Notes: a model not told the origin generated them from the sequence alone. A stretch of 64,000 nucleotides of DNA from Bacillota bacterium (GCA_023414875.1 JAEZMV010000013.1:8108-72107), one strand, 5' to 3'; counted from the first letter of the stretch, positions 17,692 to 27,184 are shown. Program-made: numbers and translations.

Positions 17692-19611
17692 TTACAAAAC
17701 ATAATCAACTGTATCGATAGTCTCCTTCACATAATTCTCAAGTAACTCCTCCTGCTTACGCTCTTCCTCCATCAATCGATCATTGATTTCACTAAGTTTC
17801 GTATAATCACAGGCAATTTCAGGGCTTTCCATCAATGCTTTTAATCTTTCAATCTCTCTTTCCGTCTCTTCTACCATCATTTCTATCTTTTTCATTGCCT
17901 GCTTCTTTCTGTCCTGAGCTTTTTTATCCCATTCCAGTCCACTGAGTTTTGCTTTAGAAGCGTTTTTCCGGTCCGCAAAATTACCGGAAGCTTCAGCTAC
18001 ATCAGAAGATAACACTCTTTCATTATATTCTTGATAACCAAAAGGATAATAGTTCACCTTGTCAGTTCCAAATACCAGCAAGGAATCTGATATTTTTTGT
18101 ATGAAGTACCGATCATGGGATACGAATAGAATGGTACCTTCATAGTTCATGAGCATAGCCTCCAGTGCCTCCTTCCCCACGATATCCATGTGATTCGTCG
18201 GCTCATCCAGAATAAGCAGATTGGGTCTTTTCTTCAGAATTTTAGCAAGGGTCAACCGAACCTTTTCCCCACCTGACAACTGACAGACTTTTTTATATAC
18301 CGCATCTTGGGTAAATAAGAAGCAGCCGAGAGCAGAACGAGCTTCTGACAATAGCATCTCCGGGAACTCATCACAAAAATTCTCTAATACAGTCTTGTTA
18401 TTCTCATTCTGAGCAAGCTGTTGGTCAAAATAACCCGGATCAATTTGAAATCCATAGGAAAATGTTCCGGTTATCTGATTGATCTGTCCTATCAGTGTTT
18501 TCAAAAGTGTTGATTTTCCGATCCCATTTTCACCGATCACTGCAAGTCTCTGCCCCTTCCTTAGCGCAAAGCTAACTTCACATAGTGGCTTGTCATAGCC
18601 GATAACTAGTCGGTTTACCTTAAGAACCTCCTGTCCTCCGGCCCTTAACGGCTTAAATTCCGTATGAAAGGACTTAAGATCGTATTTCTCAGGTTCCTCA
18701 ACAAGATCCATGTGTTCAATCTGTTTCAATTTGGATCTGGTCATCGCTACCTTTGTTGGATGGTGCTTATACTTCTCGATTAAGGTCATGAGCCTTGTTA
18801 CTTCCTTCTGTTGCATTAGATAATCCTTCTGCTGTTTATCCCAGTTTAATCGCTTTTGCTTCACAAAAGCCGAATAATTTCCCTGATATCGTGTCATCTT
18901 ATTATGTTCGATTTCATAAGTAACCTCTGCTATCTTATCTAGAAACATTCTGTCATGTGAAATGATAACAACCGCTTTGGGGTACTTCTTTAAATATTGT
19001 TCAAGCCATTCAATCGTGGGTAAATCTAGATGATTGGTAGGTTCATCTAGTAGCAAGACATCGGGTTTGCTTAGCAACAGTTGAATGAATGCCAGCTTCG
19101 TTCTCTGCCCTCCGGAAAAGTTTTTGATAGGGCGTTTCAAATCCGTCAGATTAAATCCAAACTTGGTAGCGACGGTTTCCATTTCCGATTGATAGGTATA
19201 ACCACCTGAATGCTCAAAAAGCTCCAGTGTTTTAGAATAACTCTCCAGAACTTCTTTCGACTGGTCCGTTTCCATGCGGATGCAAAGCTGCTCTAGCTTT
19301 ACCTTCCAATCAAGTATAGTTGCAAAAGCCTTAAGAAGCTCTTCTTCCGCTGTTGAATTCTCGTTCTCAAAGCTGATCTGCTGTAGGAACCCAATTGTTG
19401 TATTACCAGCCTTACTGATCCAGCTGTCTTCCTCACTATCTAAATTGTCCATTGAAAGCATTCCTGCTATTAGCTTGAACAAAGTGGTTTTACCACAGCC
19501 GTTTCGCCCAACAACTGCAATTTTCTCTGTATTTCTAATTTCAAAGTTTATATGCTCAAGTATAGTATCAGCTGCATATTTCACAAGTCCGTTATTGATT
19601 TGATAAATCAT
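17692..19611 (-). CDS. ABC-F family ATPase
   Basis: A 639-residue protein with two ATP-binding cassettes and no membrane segments. Cassette 1 has Walker A GRNGCGKTT (35-43), signature FSGGQ and LLLDEPTNHLD; cassette 2 has GENGIGKST, LSGGE and LLILDEPTNHMD. Between them lies a charged linker (about residues 240-320) that would reach the ribosome P site, and the C-terminal 90 residues form a coiled coil. ABC-F proteins act on ribosomes, either as translation factors or as antibiotic-protection proteins. The length and C-terminal arm are closest to the YdiF/Uup group, so a housekeeping role is at least as likely as drug resistance. Confidence 0.92.
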   Translation of the reverse strand: MIYQINNGLVKYAADTILEHINFEIRNTEKIAVVGRNGCGKTTLFKLIAGMLSMDNLDSEEDSWISKAGNTTIGFLQQISFENENSTAEEELLKAFATILDWKVKLEQLCIRMETDQSKEVLESYSKTLELFEHSGGYTYQSEMETVATKFGFNLTDLKRPIKNFSGGQRTKLAFIQLLLSKPDVLLLDEPTNHLDLPTIEWLEQYLKKYPKAVVIISHDRMFLDKIAEVTYEIEHNKMTRYQGNYSAFVKQKRLNWDKQQKDYLMQQKEVTRLMTLIEKYKHHPTKVAMTRSKLKQIEHMDLVEEPEKYDLKSFHTEFKPLRAGGQEVLKVNRLVIGYDKPLCEVSFALRKGQRLAVIGENGIGKSTLLKTLIGQINQITGTFSYGFQIDPGYFDQQLAQNENNKTVLENFCDEFPEMLLSEARSALGCFLFTQDAVYKKVCQLSGGEKVRLTLAKILKKRPNLLILDEPTNHMDIVGKEALEAMLMNYEGTILFVSHDRYFIQKISDSLLVFGTDKVNYYPFGYQEYNERVLSSDVAEASGNFADRKNASKAKLSGLEWDKKAQDRKKQAMKKIEMMVEETEREIERLKALMESPEIACDYTKLSEINDRLMEEERKQEELLENYVKETIDTVDYVL

Positions 19612-19711
19612 AGATATCCCTTTCCTTTCTTTAGACCTCCTGGTTTCCAGGTGGTTCTCCTGGTTGCTGTTCTTCAGTGTATTGTTCTTCTACTTAATCG
19701 GCTGTTAAGGC

Positions 19712-19767
19712 ACACAAAAATGCCGGATCAGGTGAGCGGCTGCAAACCTGTCCGGCAGTTTTTGTGT
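19712..19767. terminator. Long stem-loop upstream of the ABC-F gene
   Basis: ACACAAAAA-TGCCGGA-CAGG pairs with its complement across a 14-base loop, with only single-base bulges. Because A and T runs are inside the stem it can terminate in both directions. It lies 100 bases before the ABC-F start. Either it ends transcripts coming from the VOC gene upstream, or it is an attenuator in the ABC-F leader. The gap 19770-20234 contains further hairpins (12-bp stem CTCCGCGCAAAG/CTTTGCACGGAG at about 20038-20093) but no gene that can be recognised. Confidence 0.55.
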
Positions 19768-20234
19768 ATTGCGAATGAATGAGTTATTACATCACTTGTT
19801 TAGTTACAAAGTTGCGCAAATCTACGCAGGCAACTATGTAGGTGACCTTTTGACACTCAAATCTTTATATAATAAAACTGCAGACAGGCGCATGCTGCTG
19901 CAGTTACATATCAATGAATCAATCCTGATCACTATTCTTAAACTAGGACGCCAAAATAAGGTATTCGAAATAATTCTCATGACAAATATCAGGAGAAAAA
20001 TCGAATAAGAATTGGCATCAACTATTTTAAGAAATGTAACCTCCGTGCAAAGCATAGCCGACTTTTTTCAATTGTGGTCTTTGCGCGGAGATAAGTATCA
20101 CTGTTATAATTCTATTTGTAGTTTTCACAGAATTGTTCCTTTCTAACTTACTTTTATTCATTATATCATATTTTACTGTAAATACAAGTTACAAAAACCT
20201 AGTCGTAAGAGCTCTAATAATGGCACAATGATAG

Positions 20235-20660
20235 TTATAAACCATAATACTTTCCTGCATAAGAAGCCCATTCCGAATAATTCGCTAAAGGTTCTCCTAT
20301 TTCAATAATATGTCCATCGGGATCACGGAATCGAAATACTCTCTGCCCCCACTTCTGTCTCTCAATCGGATGAATAAGATCAATCTTACTGCAAATTCGG
20401 TCAAACATTTCTTCCAGATTATCTGTCTCAAAGTAGAATAGCATATTATTTCTACCCTGCAAATTCTCCACATCTTCAGATTCATTTTTAAATATTGTTG
20501 TATGTAATTCCTTGGCCTGATGAATTGAAAAATGCATTTCAAATAGAATATAGACCTCATGATCTTCGAGTATTTTCAGCCCCAAAACATTCATGTAAAA
20601 TTGTTTAGAAACTTCAATGTCTCTAACAAATGCAGTTGGATGTAAAAATTGTATCTTCAT
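20235..20660 (-). CDS. VOC-family (glyoxalase-like) protein
   Basis: A 141-residue vicinal-oxygen-chelate protein. The two beta-alpha-beta-beta-beta units are visible: HPTAFVRDIEVSKQFYMNVLGL at the start and RDPDGHIIEIGEP near the end, where the Glu is the expected metal ligand. Relatives include glyoxalases, dioxygenases and antibiotic-binding proteins; the substrate is not predictable. Ribosome site and promoter are weak (AAGGAGATTT before the ATG). It is a single gene upstream of, and in line with, the ABC-F gene. Confidence 0.85.
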   Translation of the reverse strand: MKIQFLHPTAFVRDIEVSKQFYMNVLGLKILEDHEVYILFEMHFSIHQAKELHTTIFKNESEDVENLQGRNNMLFYFETDNLEEMFDRICSKIDLIHPIERQKWGQRVFRFRDPDGHIIEIGEPLANYSEWASYAGKYYGL

Positions 20661-20974
20661 AAATCTCCTTTTCTGCGCTTCTTTTGCGCTGTGACATCAC
20701 ACTTACTTTAAATTTATTGAATTTTCTTTTACATTCATATAATAATTCAAACATACCGATTTTTGCAAGTACCTATAATGCTATTTATACTAGTACAGAC
20801 AGTAAATTATAAAGAAAGGTTACTATGGCGAGACTAAAAACACAGATTCAAAGCCATGAAACAAGAAGATTAATAGTGCCCTAACTACTTGTATTTTCCA
20901 ATAATTAATTTATAATGATATATGTAGCAGGCAACAAAAAGAAGCAATGAATAAATATAAAATCATTATAACTT

Positions 20975-21016
20975 CCGGTACCTTATCTACGAGTTGATAC
21001 CGGGATATAGATAAGG
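20975..21016 (+). promoter_or_regulatory. Leader hairpins overlapping the GH3 ribosome site
   Basis: CCTTATCTA (20981-20989) is an exact complement of TAGATAAGG (21008-21016), whose last four bases are part of the AAGGAG ribosome site of the beta-glucosidase gene. A second pairing, CCGGTA (20975-20980) with TACCGG (20998-21003), excludes the first. The two alternatives could open or close the ribosome site. This is a structural observation without a known family. The remaining gap 20661-20970 shows only a 19-codon frame beginning at 20825 with no recognised product. Confidence 0.45.
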
Positions 21017-21023
21017 AGATAAT

Positions 21024-23162
21024 ATGTCAGGCAAACACTACACTGCAGAAGAAATCAAAAATAGGATTGAAGATTTATTAAACCGTATGAGCCTTGCACA
21101 AAAAGCAGCTCAAATGATACAAATTCCATATTCAAAGATTACCCGTGAGGAAGCTCTTGAATGGGCAAGAAAAGGAGCCGGTTCGTTTTTGCATGTACTT
21201 GGTGATAATGCGCGTGAGCTTCAACAAGCTGCCTTGGAGACCGACTTGGGAATTCCTATCATCTTTGGGATTGATGCAATACATGGACATGGACTGAATG
21301 AGAATGCTACCATATTCCCTTCCCAGCTTGCTTCCGCTTGTAGCTGGAATCCGGAGCTGGTTGAAGCAATGGGACGAGTTACAGCCCGTGAGGTTGCAAC
21401 TGATGGGCTGCACTGGACCTTCTCTCCTGTTCTTTGCCTTGGTCGTGACACTCGCTGGGGCCGTATTGATGAGACCTTCGGTGAAGATCCTTATCTTGCA
21501 GGAGAACTGGGAGCCTCTATCATAAGGGGTTACCAGGGTAATAGTCTGGATGACGACGAAAGTATTCTCGCCTGTGCAAAGCACTACATAGCTTATGGTG
21601 AGGCTTTGGGCGGACGTGATTCCTGTGATACCGAAATTACAATGCGTAAAATTCGTGAGGTTTTATTACCTCCTTTTGAAAAGGCTGTGAAAGCAGGTTG
21701 TGCTACGATTATGACTGCATACGGTTCAATCGACGGAACTCCGATTACTGTGCACAAAGAATTGATGAGAGATATTCTAAGGGATGAGTTAGGATTTGAA
21801 GGCTTCGTTGTAACGGACTGGGATAACGTAAACAGTCTTGTCACCAATCAGCATATAGCAGCTGATATCTCAGAAGCCTCACGAATGGCGGCAATTGCCG
21901 GAAATGATATGATTATGACAAGCTTAGAGTTCTACAATGCAGTAATCAAGCTGGTTGAGGATGGTTTACTGGAGGAAGAGGTCATTAATGAGGCCGTACT
22001 TAATATTCTTAGCATTAAGTTTCGTATGGGATTATTTCAAAAACCTGAAAAAAAGGGAAAGCCCGGCTGCATCGGCTGCACAGAGCATCTTGAGCTTAGC
22101 AAAAAGCTTGCCAGAGAAAGTATCGTGCTTCTTGAAAACAACGGCATCCTACCTTTAAAACAAGAAGTGAAGAGTATCGCGGTGATAGGGCCAAATGCGG
22201 ACGATATCCGCGCACAATATGGAGACTGGGCTTATTTTACACATCCCGAACCAAATCCGGACAAAAAACCGGTTCCACCCTACTACACCGTGCTTGATGG
22301 TATGCGTGAACTAACGAAGGACAAAGATATCAGGATAGAGTACCAACCGGGATGCTCTATTCATACTTCAGATATGGACACTTTAAATAAGGCGAAAGCT
22401 GTCGCCCAATCCTGTGATGTTATCGTATTAGTACTTGGCGACAATACCGATCAGCATGGAGAATATAAGGATAGAGCTAACCTAGCTTTGACAGCTTCTC
22501 AAACCGAATTATTTCAACAGTTACGAGAACTGAATAAACCGATAGTAACCGTGCTGGTAGCATCAAAGCCGCTTTGTATTGATACTATCGCTGAGAAGTC
22601 AGATGCCCTTATTGTTGCCTTTAATGGCGGAATGTTTGGCGGACTTGCAGTTGCAGAGGTAATATACGGTGATATCAATCCCTGTGGAAAACTGCCAATA
22701 TCGTTCCCCCGCCACAGCGGACAGCTTCCTGTCTACTATAACAGCCTTCCAGGATGGCATGGCGGAAAATATGTGGATTTACCCTCTGAGCCATTATATG
22801 TATTTGGCGAAGGAAAATCCTATACTAGTTTTAACTATACCAATCTGCAATTTGATGCAAAAAACCTTACTGCAAGTATTGATGTCGCAAATACCGGTCT
22901 AAGGAACGGCACTGAAACCATACAGGTTTATTTCAGAGACTCAGTCAGCTCTGTGATAACTCCAATTAAGCAGTTGATCGCATTTTCTAGGGTTAACCTT
23001 GAACCAGGCGAGAAACAAACCGTAAGCTTTCAATTTAATCTAAAGGATTTCTCTCTTGTAACACCAGCCGGGACCCGCATTACCGAGCCCGGAGAGTTTG
23101 TCCTTATGGTGGGCTCGAGTTCAAAGGAAGAAAACTTATTGCAAGTGAAGTTTGTCTTATAA
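21024..23162 (+). CDS. bglX: GH3-family beta-glucosidase
   Basis: A 712-residue glycoside hydrolase family 3 enzyme. The N-terminal TIM barrel contains KHYIAYG (Lys186-His187) and the nucleophile Asp265 in FVVTDWDNVN. The second alpha/beta sandwich (about 370-560, with GDNTDQHGEYKDRA) and a C-terminal fibronectin-like domain follow. There is no signal peptide, so it acts in the cytosol on imported beta-glucosides such as cellobiose or other beta-linked oligosaccharides. It is a single gene with a terminator 34 bases downstream. A possible ribosome-site hairpin lies in its leader. Confidence 0.92.
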   Translation: MSGKHYTAEEIKNRIEDLLNRMSLAQKAAQMIQIPYSKITREEALEWARKGAGSFLHVLGDNARELQQAALETDLGIPIIFGIDAIHGHGLNENATIFPSQLASACSWNPELVEAMGRVTAREVATDGLHWTFSPVLCLGRDTRWGRIDETFGEDPYLAGELGASIIRGYQGNSLDDDESILACAKHYIAYGEALGGRDSCDTEITMRKIREVLLPPFEKAVKAGCATIMTAYGSIDGTPITVHKELMRDILRDELGFEGFVVTDWDNVNSLVTNQHIAADISEASRMAAIAGNDMIMTSLEFYNAVIKLVEDGLLEEEVINEAVLNILSIKFRMGLFQKPEKKGKPGCIGCTEHLELSKKLARESIVLLENNGILPLKQEVKSIAVIGPNADDIRAQYGDWAYFTHPEPNPDKKPVPPYYTVLDGMRELTKDKDIRIEYQPGCSIHTSDMDTLNKAKAVAQSCDVIVLVLGDNTDQHGEYKDRANLALTASQTELFQQLRELNKPIVTVLVASKPLCIDTIAEKSDALIVAFNGGMFGGLAVAEVIYGDINPCGKLPISFPRHSGQLPVYYNSLPGWHGGKYVDLPSEPLYVFGEGKSYTSFNYTNLQFDAKNLTASIDVANTGLRNGTETIQVYFRDSVSSVITPIKQLIAFSRVNLEPGEKQTVSFQFNLKDFSLVTPAGTRITEPGEFVLMVGSSSKEENLLQVKFVL

Positions 23163-23195
23163 ATTTATAACGAAGCAAGTACTAAATAAATGAGA

Positions 23196-23232
23196 GAAAG
23201 CCTCCGAACTGAGTTCTAGTTCGGAGGCTTTC
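23196..23232. terminator. Bidirectional terminator
   Basis: GAAAGCCTCCGAACT pairs perfectly with AGTTCGGAGGCTTTC around a 7-base loop, between the convergent GH3 and SEDS-like genes. Confidence 0.85.
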
Positions 23233-23243
23233 GATATATATCA

Positions 23244-24592
23244 TTATACTTTCTCAGTTTTAATCGTAAGCAGCTTCTTATATGGCACCTCTTTTTGAAG
23301 ATACGTATTGCGAAAGACAGACAGCATAAGTCCCAGTACAATGAAATTAACAAACAAACTGCTTCCACCACAGGAAATAAAGGGCAAATTTACCTGCGCG
23401 ATCAGTTGAAAACCAAGATTGGAAAGAATATAGATACTACCCTGTACCGCAAATACCAAACTACATCCTAACCCCACAAACATTCCCAATGAATTTTTCT
23501 GATGACAGGAAATATAAAACATTCTCCGATAAGGGTAACAAAAATCCCTATGATCAGAACTCCCGCAACTAAGCCCCACTTACCTATCACATAAGTAAGT
23601 ATATAATCGCTATCTAAACCTGGTAGATATCCGATAGTAAAATCAGATGACCCTCCAAATAATTTTGCATGAGAAATCACTTTATTAACAACGCTTATTT
23701 GATAACCATGTTCAAAAAGTTCAGGGTTCTTGATTATTTCAAAAAAACCTTTAAAACGCTCAACCTGATATGAGCTTATAATGTTTGAGTTGAATAATAT
23801 CAACACTGAGAATGTAATCGGTATCCATCCCCATATGGCTACCAAAGCTTTCTTTTTTGATGTACCAAACCAATTCTTTATAGCCGCAGCTGAAAGCATA
23901 ATCATACATGCGAGTAATAATCCCAAATAAACGGAACTTTGAGCTACAAATTGTTGTTCTATTATAACTGCTGAAATGCTAAATAGAAGACATTTGATAA
24001 TTCCAACATAACCTTTCTTCCTATTAGCATATATAATCCCTCCATATACCGGAATAAATAGCATTCCATATGCGTACAGATATGGCAATTGACCATTTAC
24101 TCTGGTACCAAAAGATGCACATAAGAAAAAGCCAACGAATAACGAACACCAAATCAAGATAGGATACTTACCAATGATAGAATAATCCACAAAATATACC
24201 GTGATCATAAGCAGAAAACCCACTGCTAGGAATAGAATATGTCTTCCGACATCAACACTATACGAAAACTTCACTTCATTAATTGAGCGCGCTAAACTAA
24301 GCTGAGCTAATATACCTATACAGCAAAGAGCAAAAACAACTATCAACATATACCACTCAATCCGTGGTCTATGAATTTTATCTAATTGCTTTCCTACCTC
24401 CATCGGATCTCCCATTTGCTCCAATGTCTTTACCATTGCAATTTGATCATCGTCACCTTCCTCCATATAAAAGGCTTTTTGGTCTTCTATATGTTGGTCA
24501 ATTTCTTCAGCTATCAAGCATTTTGCTTTCCTGTTACGTATTTCCCCTATCATCTGTTCCAGATAATCTTCCTTACAATTAAACTGCGCCAA
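23244..24592 (-). pseudogene. SEDS (FtsW/RodA-like) protein with permease-prefix domain, frameshifted
   Basis: Two overlapping frames together give a protein of about 450 residues. The first 75 residues (EIDQHIEDQKAFYMEEG, then QMGDPMEVGKQL) form a permease-prefix/HAAS-like domain. The rest is a polytopic SEDS protein, ending in frame 2 with GMFVGLGCSLVFAVQ and PFISCGGSSLFVNFIVLGL, the hallmark of FtsW, RodA and SpoVE. The frames join at about 23527-23530, where one missing base in ATC-GGAGAATG puts the first frame into a stop after 374 codons. It could be a real inactivation, a phase-variable site or a sequencing error. The start overlaps the PadR gene by 14 bases. Confidence 0.8.
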
Positions 24593-24920
24593 AAGTCACA
24601 CCCCCAATAATTCCTTTTACAGCCCGAGCATATTCCTGCCACTCTTCACTGATTGCCCTCAAATATTTTCTACCTTTCTTGGTTATACGGTAATACTTTC
24701 TTGGTTTAGCACTTTCCAAATCTTCATAAGATTCCAGGTATTCTTTTTCTACCAAGGAATGTAATAAAGGATATAGCGTACCGGCTTTTAGATCAAACAC
24801 ATGGTTAGAACGCTGATGCAAGGTTTCAATCATCTCATATCCATACATATCTTTTTCTGATAATAGGCTTAGTAACAACATAGATGTGCTTCCTGATATT
24901 AAGCTTTTATTCTCCAGCAT
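24579..24920 (-). CDS. PadR-family transcriptional regulator
   Basis: A 113-residue winged-helix regulator (LLSEKDMYGYEMIETL, then AGTLYPLLHSLVEKEYL and PRKYYRITKKGRKYL). The ATG at 24920 follows AGGAGG by 7 bases; a longer frame back to 24983 would start in the promoter. It is translationally coupled to the SEDS-like gene. PadR genes next to permease-prefix-domain membrane proteins are a recurrent arrangement in clostridia, usually with envelope stress or drug induction. Autoregulation is likely through the palindrome in its promoter. Confidence 0.92.
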   Translation of the reverse strand: MLENKSLISGSTSMLLLSLLSEKDMYGYEMIETLHQRSNHVFDLKAGTLYPLLHSLVEKEYLESYEDLESAKPRKYYRITKKGRKYLRAISEEWQEYARAVKGIIGGVTFGAV

Positions 24921-24933
24921 TGATTTCCCTCCT

Positions 24934-24983
24934 ATATATAGATTATCTATATATAATATATATCGACAATCTATATATGTCAA
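24934..24983 (-). promoter_or_regulatory. padR promoter with 21-bp palindrome
   Basis: On the minus strand TTGACA (24983-24978) and TATATT (24960-24955) are 17 bases apart. Immediately downstream, 24934-24954 is a perfect palindrome, ATATATAGAT-T-ATCTATATAT, ending just before the AGGAGG ribosome site. A related half-site (TATATAGATTGTCGATATATA) lies in the spacer. This is the expected layout for PadR autorepression. Confidence 0.72.
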
Positions 24984-25129
24984 GGAAAATTATTCATTTC
25001 GTTTGAAGCAAACGTTTATAGTAATCGTTAATAGATGGCTGCTTCAAAGGGAACAGATTACATAATTGAAAAAGCTGGGAACGTAGAAATCTAAACTATA
25101 GTAACTATTAAATAGATGAAAGAGAAAGA

Positions 25130-25169
25130 GCTGTATCAAAACTAATTAATCAAATAGTTTTGATACAGC
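25130..25169 (-). terminator. Terminator of the ferredoxin-type AKR gene
   Basis: GCTGTATCAAAACTA pairs perfectly with TAGTTTTGATACAGC around a 10-base loop, 58 bases beyond the stop, followed on the minus strand by TCTTTCTCTTT. Confidence 0.65.
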
Positions 25170-25226
25170 CCACTTGTGCTCGTGAGTGTAAACGACCTTT
25201 AATAAATATTAATTATAAATTAAATT

Positions 25227-26348
25227 CTACTCCAATACACTTGCAACCTCTTTCAGGGTATCTATTATGCTGATATGTTGAGGGCAATGACTTTCACAGG
25301 CTCCACAAGAGATACAGTCCGAAGCTTTTCCAGCTCCGCTAGTCACCCAATTGTAATTACCCTTTGATGCATCCAGATTCTGGTACTGCTTATAATTATT
25401 AAGGCTATAGAATGCCCCCGGTATATTAATCTTTTGAGGACATCCATCCACACAATACTTACAGCTGGTACAAGGAATCGTCGGTATCTTTGCTATCTCC
25501 TCCACAGCTTTTTTAATTGTGATTTTTTCTTCCTCACTTAATGGCTTTACATCTGACATGTAGCTTATATTATCTTCCACCTGTGATATATTAGACATAC
25601 CACTGAGAACTGTTATCACGCCCTCTAAGGAGGCAGCAAAACGCATTGCCCAGGAAGCTATCGATAAATCAGGGTTCACTTTCTTAAATATCTCCTGAAC
25701 CTCCGGTCTCATTACTGCCAAGGAACCGCCCTTGATTGGTTCCATGATGATAATAGGTTTGTTATGTTTTCTGGCAACCTCATAACATTCTCTGGACTGT
25801 ACTTCAGCATCCTCCCAATCTACATAGTTTATCTGAAGCTGTACAAATTCCGCTTCAGGATGTTTGGTAAGAATCTCATCCAGACTCTGGGCTTTATCAT
25901 GAAATGAAAATCCTATGTGTTTGATAAATCCCTTTTCCTTCATATCTTTTACAAAATCCCATGCACCCAGTTGATCGACCTCATTTGCACTATCAAGATT
26001 AAGTGCATGCAATAAGTAAAAATCAAAATATCCTGCGCCGGTACGCTCCAGTTGAATATCAAACAATCGCTGATAGTCTTCGTATTTTTTCGCTTCCCAA
26101 ACCGGCATTTTTGTAGCTAATTGAAATGTGTTTCTTGGATATCTTTTCACTATCGCTTCTCTGGCTACCACTTCCGATTGACCGCTATGATATACATATG
26201 CAGTGTCAAAATAAGTGAAGCCGGCTTCCATGAAATGATCTACCATTTTCTCTACTTGCTCCATATCAATCTTATCTCCAATCATTGGAAGACGCATTAG
26301 TCCAAATCCCAATTTAGAAATATCCCTACCCAATTCTCCATTACTCAT
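25227..26348 (-). CDS. Aldo/keto reductase with C-terminal 4Fe-4S ferredoxin domain
   Basis: A 373-residue two-part protein. Residues 1 to about 285 form an AKR barrel (FDTAYVYHSGQSE, ATKMPVW, FYLLHAL carry the Asp, Tyr, Lys, His tetrad). The last 85 residues contain two iron-sulfur motifs, CTSCKYCVDGCPQ and CISCGACESHCPQ, each with the C-x2-C-x2/3-C-x3-C spacing for a 4Fe-4S cluster. Such proteins of strict anaerobes probably take electrons from ferredoxin-like donors rather than NADPH alone. It is divergent from a MerR regulator, whose likely site is in its promoter. Confidence 0.92.
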   Translation of the reverse strand: MSNGELGRDISKLGFGLMRLPMIGDKIDMEQVEKMVDHFMEAGFTYFDTAYVYHSGQSEVVAREAIVKRYPRNTFQLATKMPVWEAKKYEDYQRLFDIQLERTGAGYFDFYLLHALNLDSANEVDQLGAWDFVKDMKEKGFIKHIGFSFHDKAQSLDEILTKHPEAEFVQLQINYVDWEDAEVQSRECYEVARKHNKPIIIMEPIKGGSLAVMRPEVQEIFKKVNPDLSIASWAMRFAASLEGVITVLSGMSNISQVEDNISYMSDVKPLSEEEKITIKKAVEEIAKIPTIPCTSCKYCVDGCPQKINIPGAFYSLNNYKQYQNLDASKGNYNWVTSGAGKASDCISCGACESHCPQHISIIDTLKEVASVLE

Positions 26349-26439
26349 ATACTACCTCCATTATTAAATCTTATTGAATTATATTTGCCGTGTTGCTCCT
26401 GCCAATTAATTTATAATTAGTTCAACAAGCTTTTAACTA

Positions 26440-26470
26440 ATTTTAAAACACTCGTGTTACTCGAAGTCAA
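26440..26470 (-). promoter_or_regulatory. MerR-type promoter (19-bp spacer) of the AKR gene
   Basis: On the minus strand TTGACT (26470-26465) and TAAAAT (26445-26440) are 19 bases apart, the long spacer typical of MerR-activated promoters. The spacer contains the word GTTACTCGAAGT (26456-26467 on the plus strand), which recurs at 26619-26630 before the merR-type gene itself. This links the regulator to both sites. Confidence 0.7.
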
Positions 26471-26672
26471 TAATTAATTTACCAAAACCAAGTAAAATGT
26501 TGGGCAATTTAAGATAATAGTAATAACTAATAATAAACCTACACAACTAATAATAAAGCTAATCACTTTCTCTTGTTATTCTATAATCGAAGTGCTACAC
26601 TATGCTTATTACTATCGAGTTACTCGAAGTTTATTATGATAATCATACTACAAATTTAGGAGGATTCATATC

Positions 26673-27047
26673 ATGAATTTAACAGTAAAGCAATTGTCCG
26701 ACAAGTTCAATGTCTCTGTACATACAATACGTTTTTATGATGACCAGGGGCTATTCCCCGATGTTAAAAGAGATTCTCATGGAACCAGACTATTCACAGA
26801 GGCGCATCTGGAATGGATTAATTTAGTTCTATGCTTAAGAAACACCGGAATGTCCATTGCTGATATTAAGCATTTCGTAGAATTATGTAAGGTTGGTGAT
26901 TCTACGAATCTAGAACGTTACAATATCATTTTGAAACAAAAGAAAAAAGCAGAAGACGATTTGAAGGAAATGCAGAAAAGACTAGAGGTACTAAATCATA
27001 AAGAGAATTATTATGGAAGTTTATGTGGAATTACTTCTCATCAATAA
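26673..27047 (+). CDS. MerR-family transcriptional regulator
   Basis: A 124-residue regulator with an N-terminal MerR winged helix (VKQLSDKFNVSVHTIRFYDDQGLFP) and a C-terminal coiled-coil dimerisation helix. There is no separate ligand domain and only one late Cys, so metal or thiol sensing is not indicated. It has an AGGAGG ribosome site. It is divergent from the ferredoxin-type AKR gene, and both upstream regions share the word GTTACTCGAAGT, so it likely activates the reductase gene by DNA distortion of the 19-bp-spacer promoter. Confidence 0.92.
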   Translation: MNLTVKQLSDKFNVSVHTIRFYDDQGLFPDVKRDSHGTRLFTEAHLEWINLVLCLRNTGMSIADIKHFVELCKVGDSTNLERYNIILKQKKKAEDDLKEMQKRLEVLNHKENYYGSLCGITSHQ

Positions 27048-27119
27048 TTAAAAGTAGACTAGATCAATTTATACATAACAGAGAATGTATTAATTGTCCT
27101 TTCTATTTCTGATCAACAT

Positions 27120-27165
27120 AAAGGAGCTTTTGCCCATTTTATTCGGCTTTTGCTGAAGCTCCTTT
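27120..27165. terminator. Bidirectional terminator
   Basis: AAAGGAGCTT pairs perfectly with AAGCTCCTTT across a 26-base loop that can itself form GCC..GGC. It lies between the convergent MerR and AICAR formyltransferase genes. Confidence 0.7.
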
Positions 27166-27184
27166 CGCTCATATTTAAGGAAGA

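Noticed and set aside
19769..20008. 79-codon plus-strand frame and the opposing 73-codon frame
   Set aside because: Both cover the structured gap before the ABC-F gene, neither has a ribosome site or recognisable motif.
20825..20884. 19-codon frame starting with a fair ribosome site
   Set aside because: Too short to judge and ends abruptly; probably the cut start of a lost gene.
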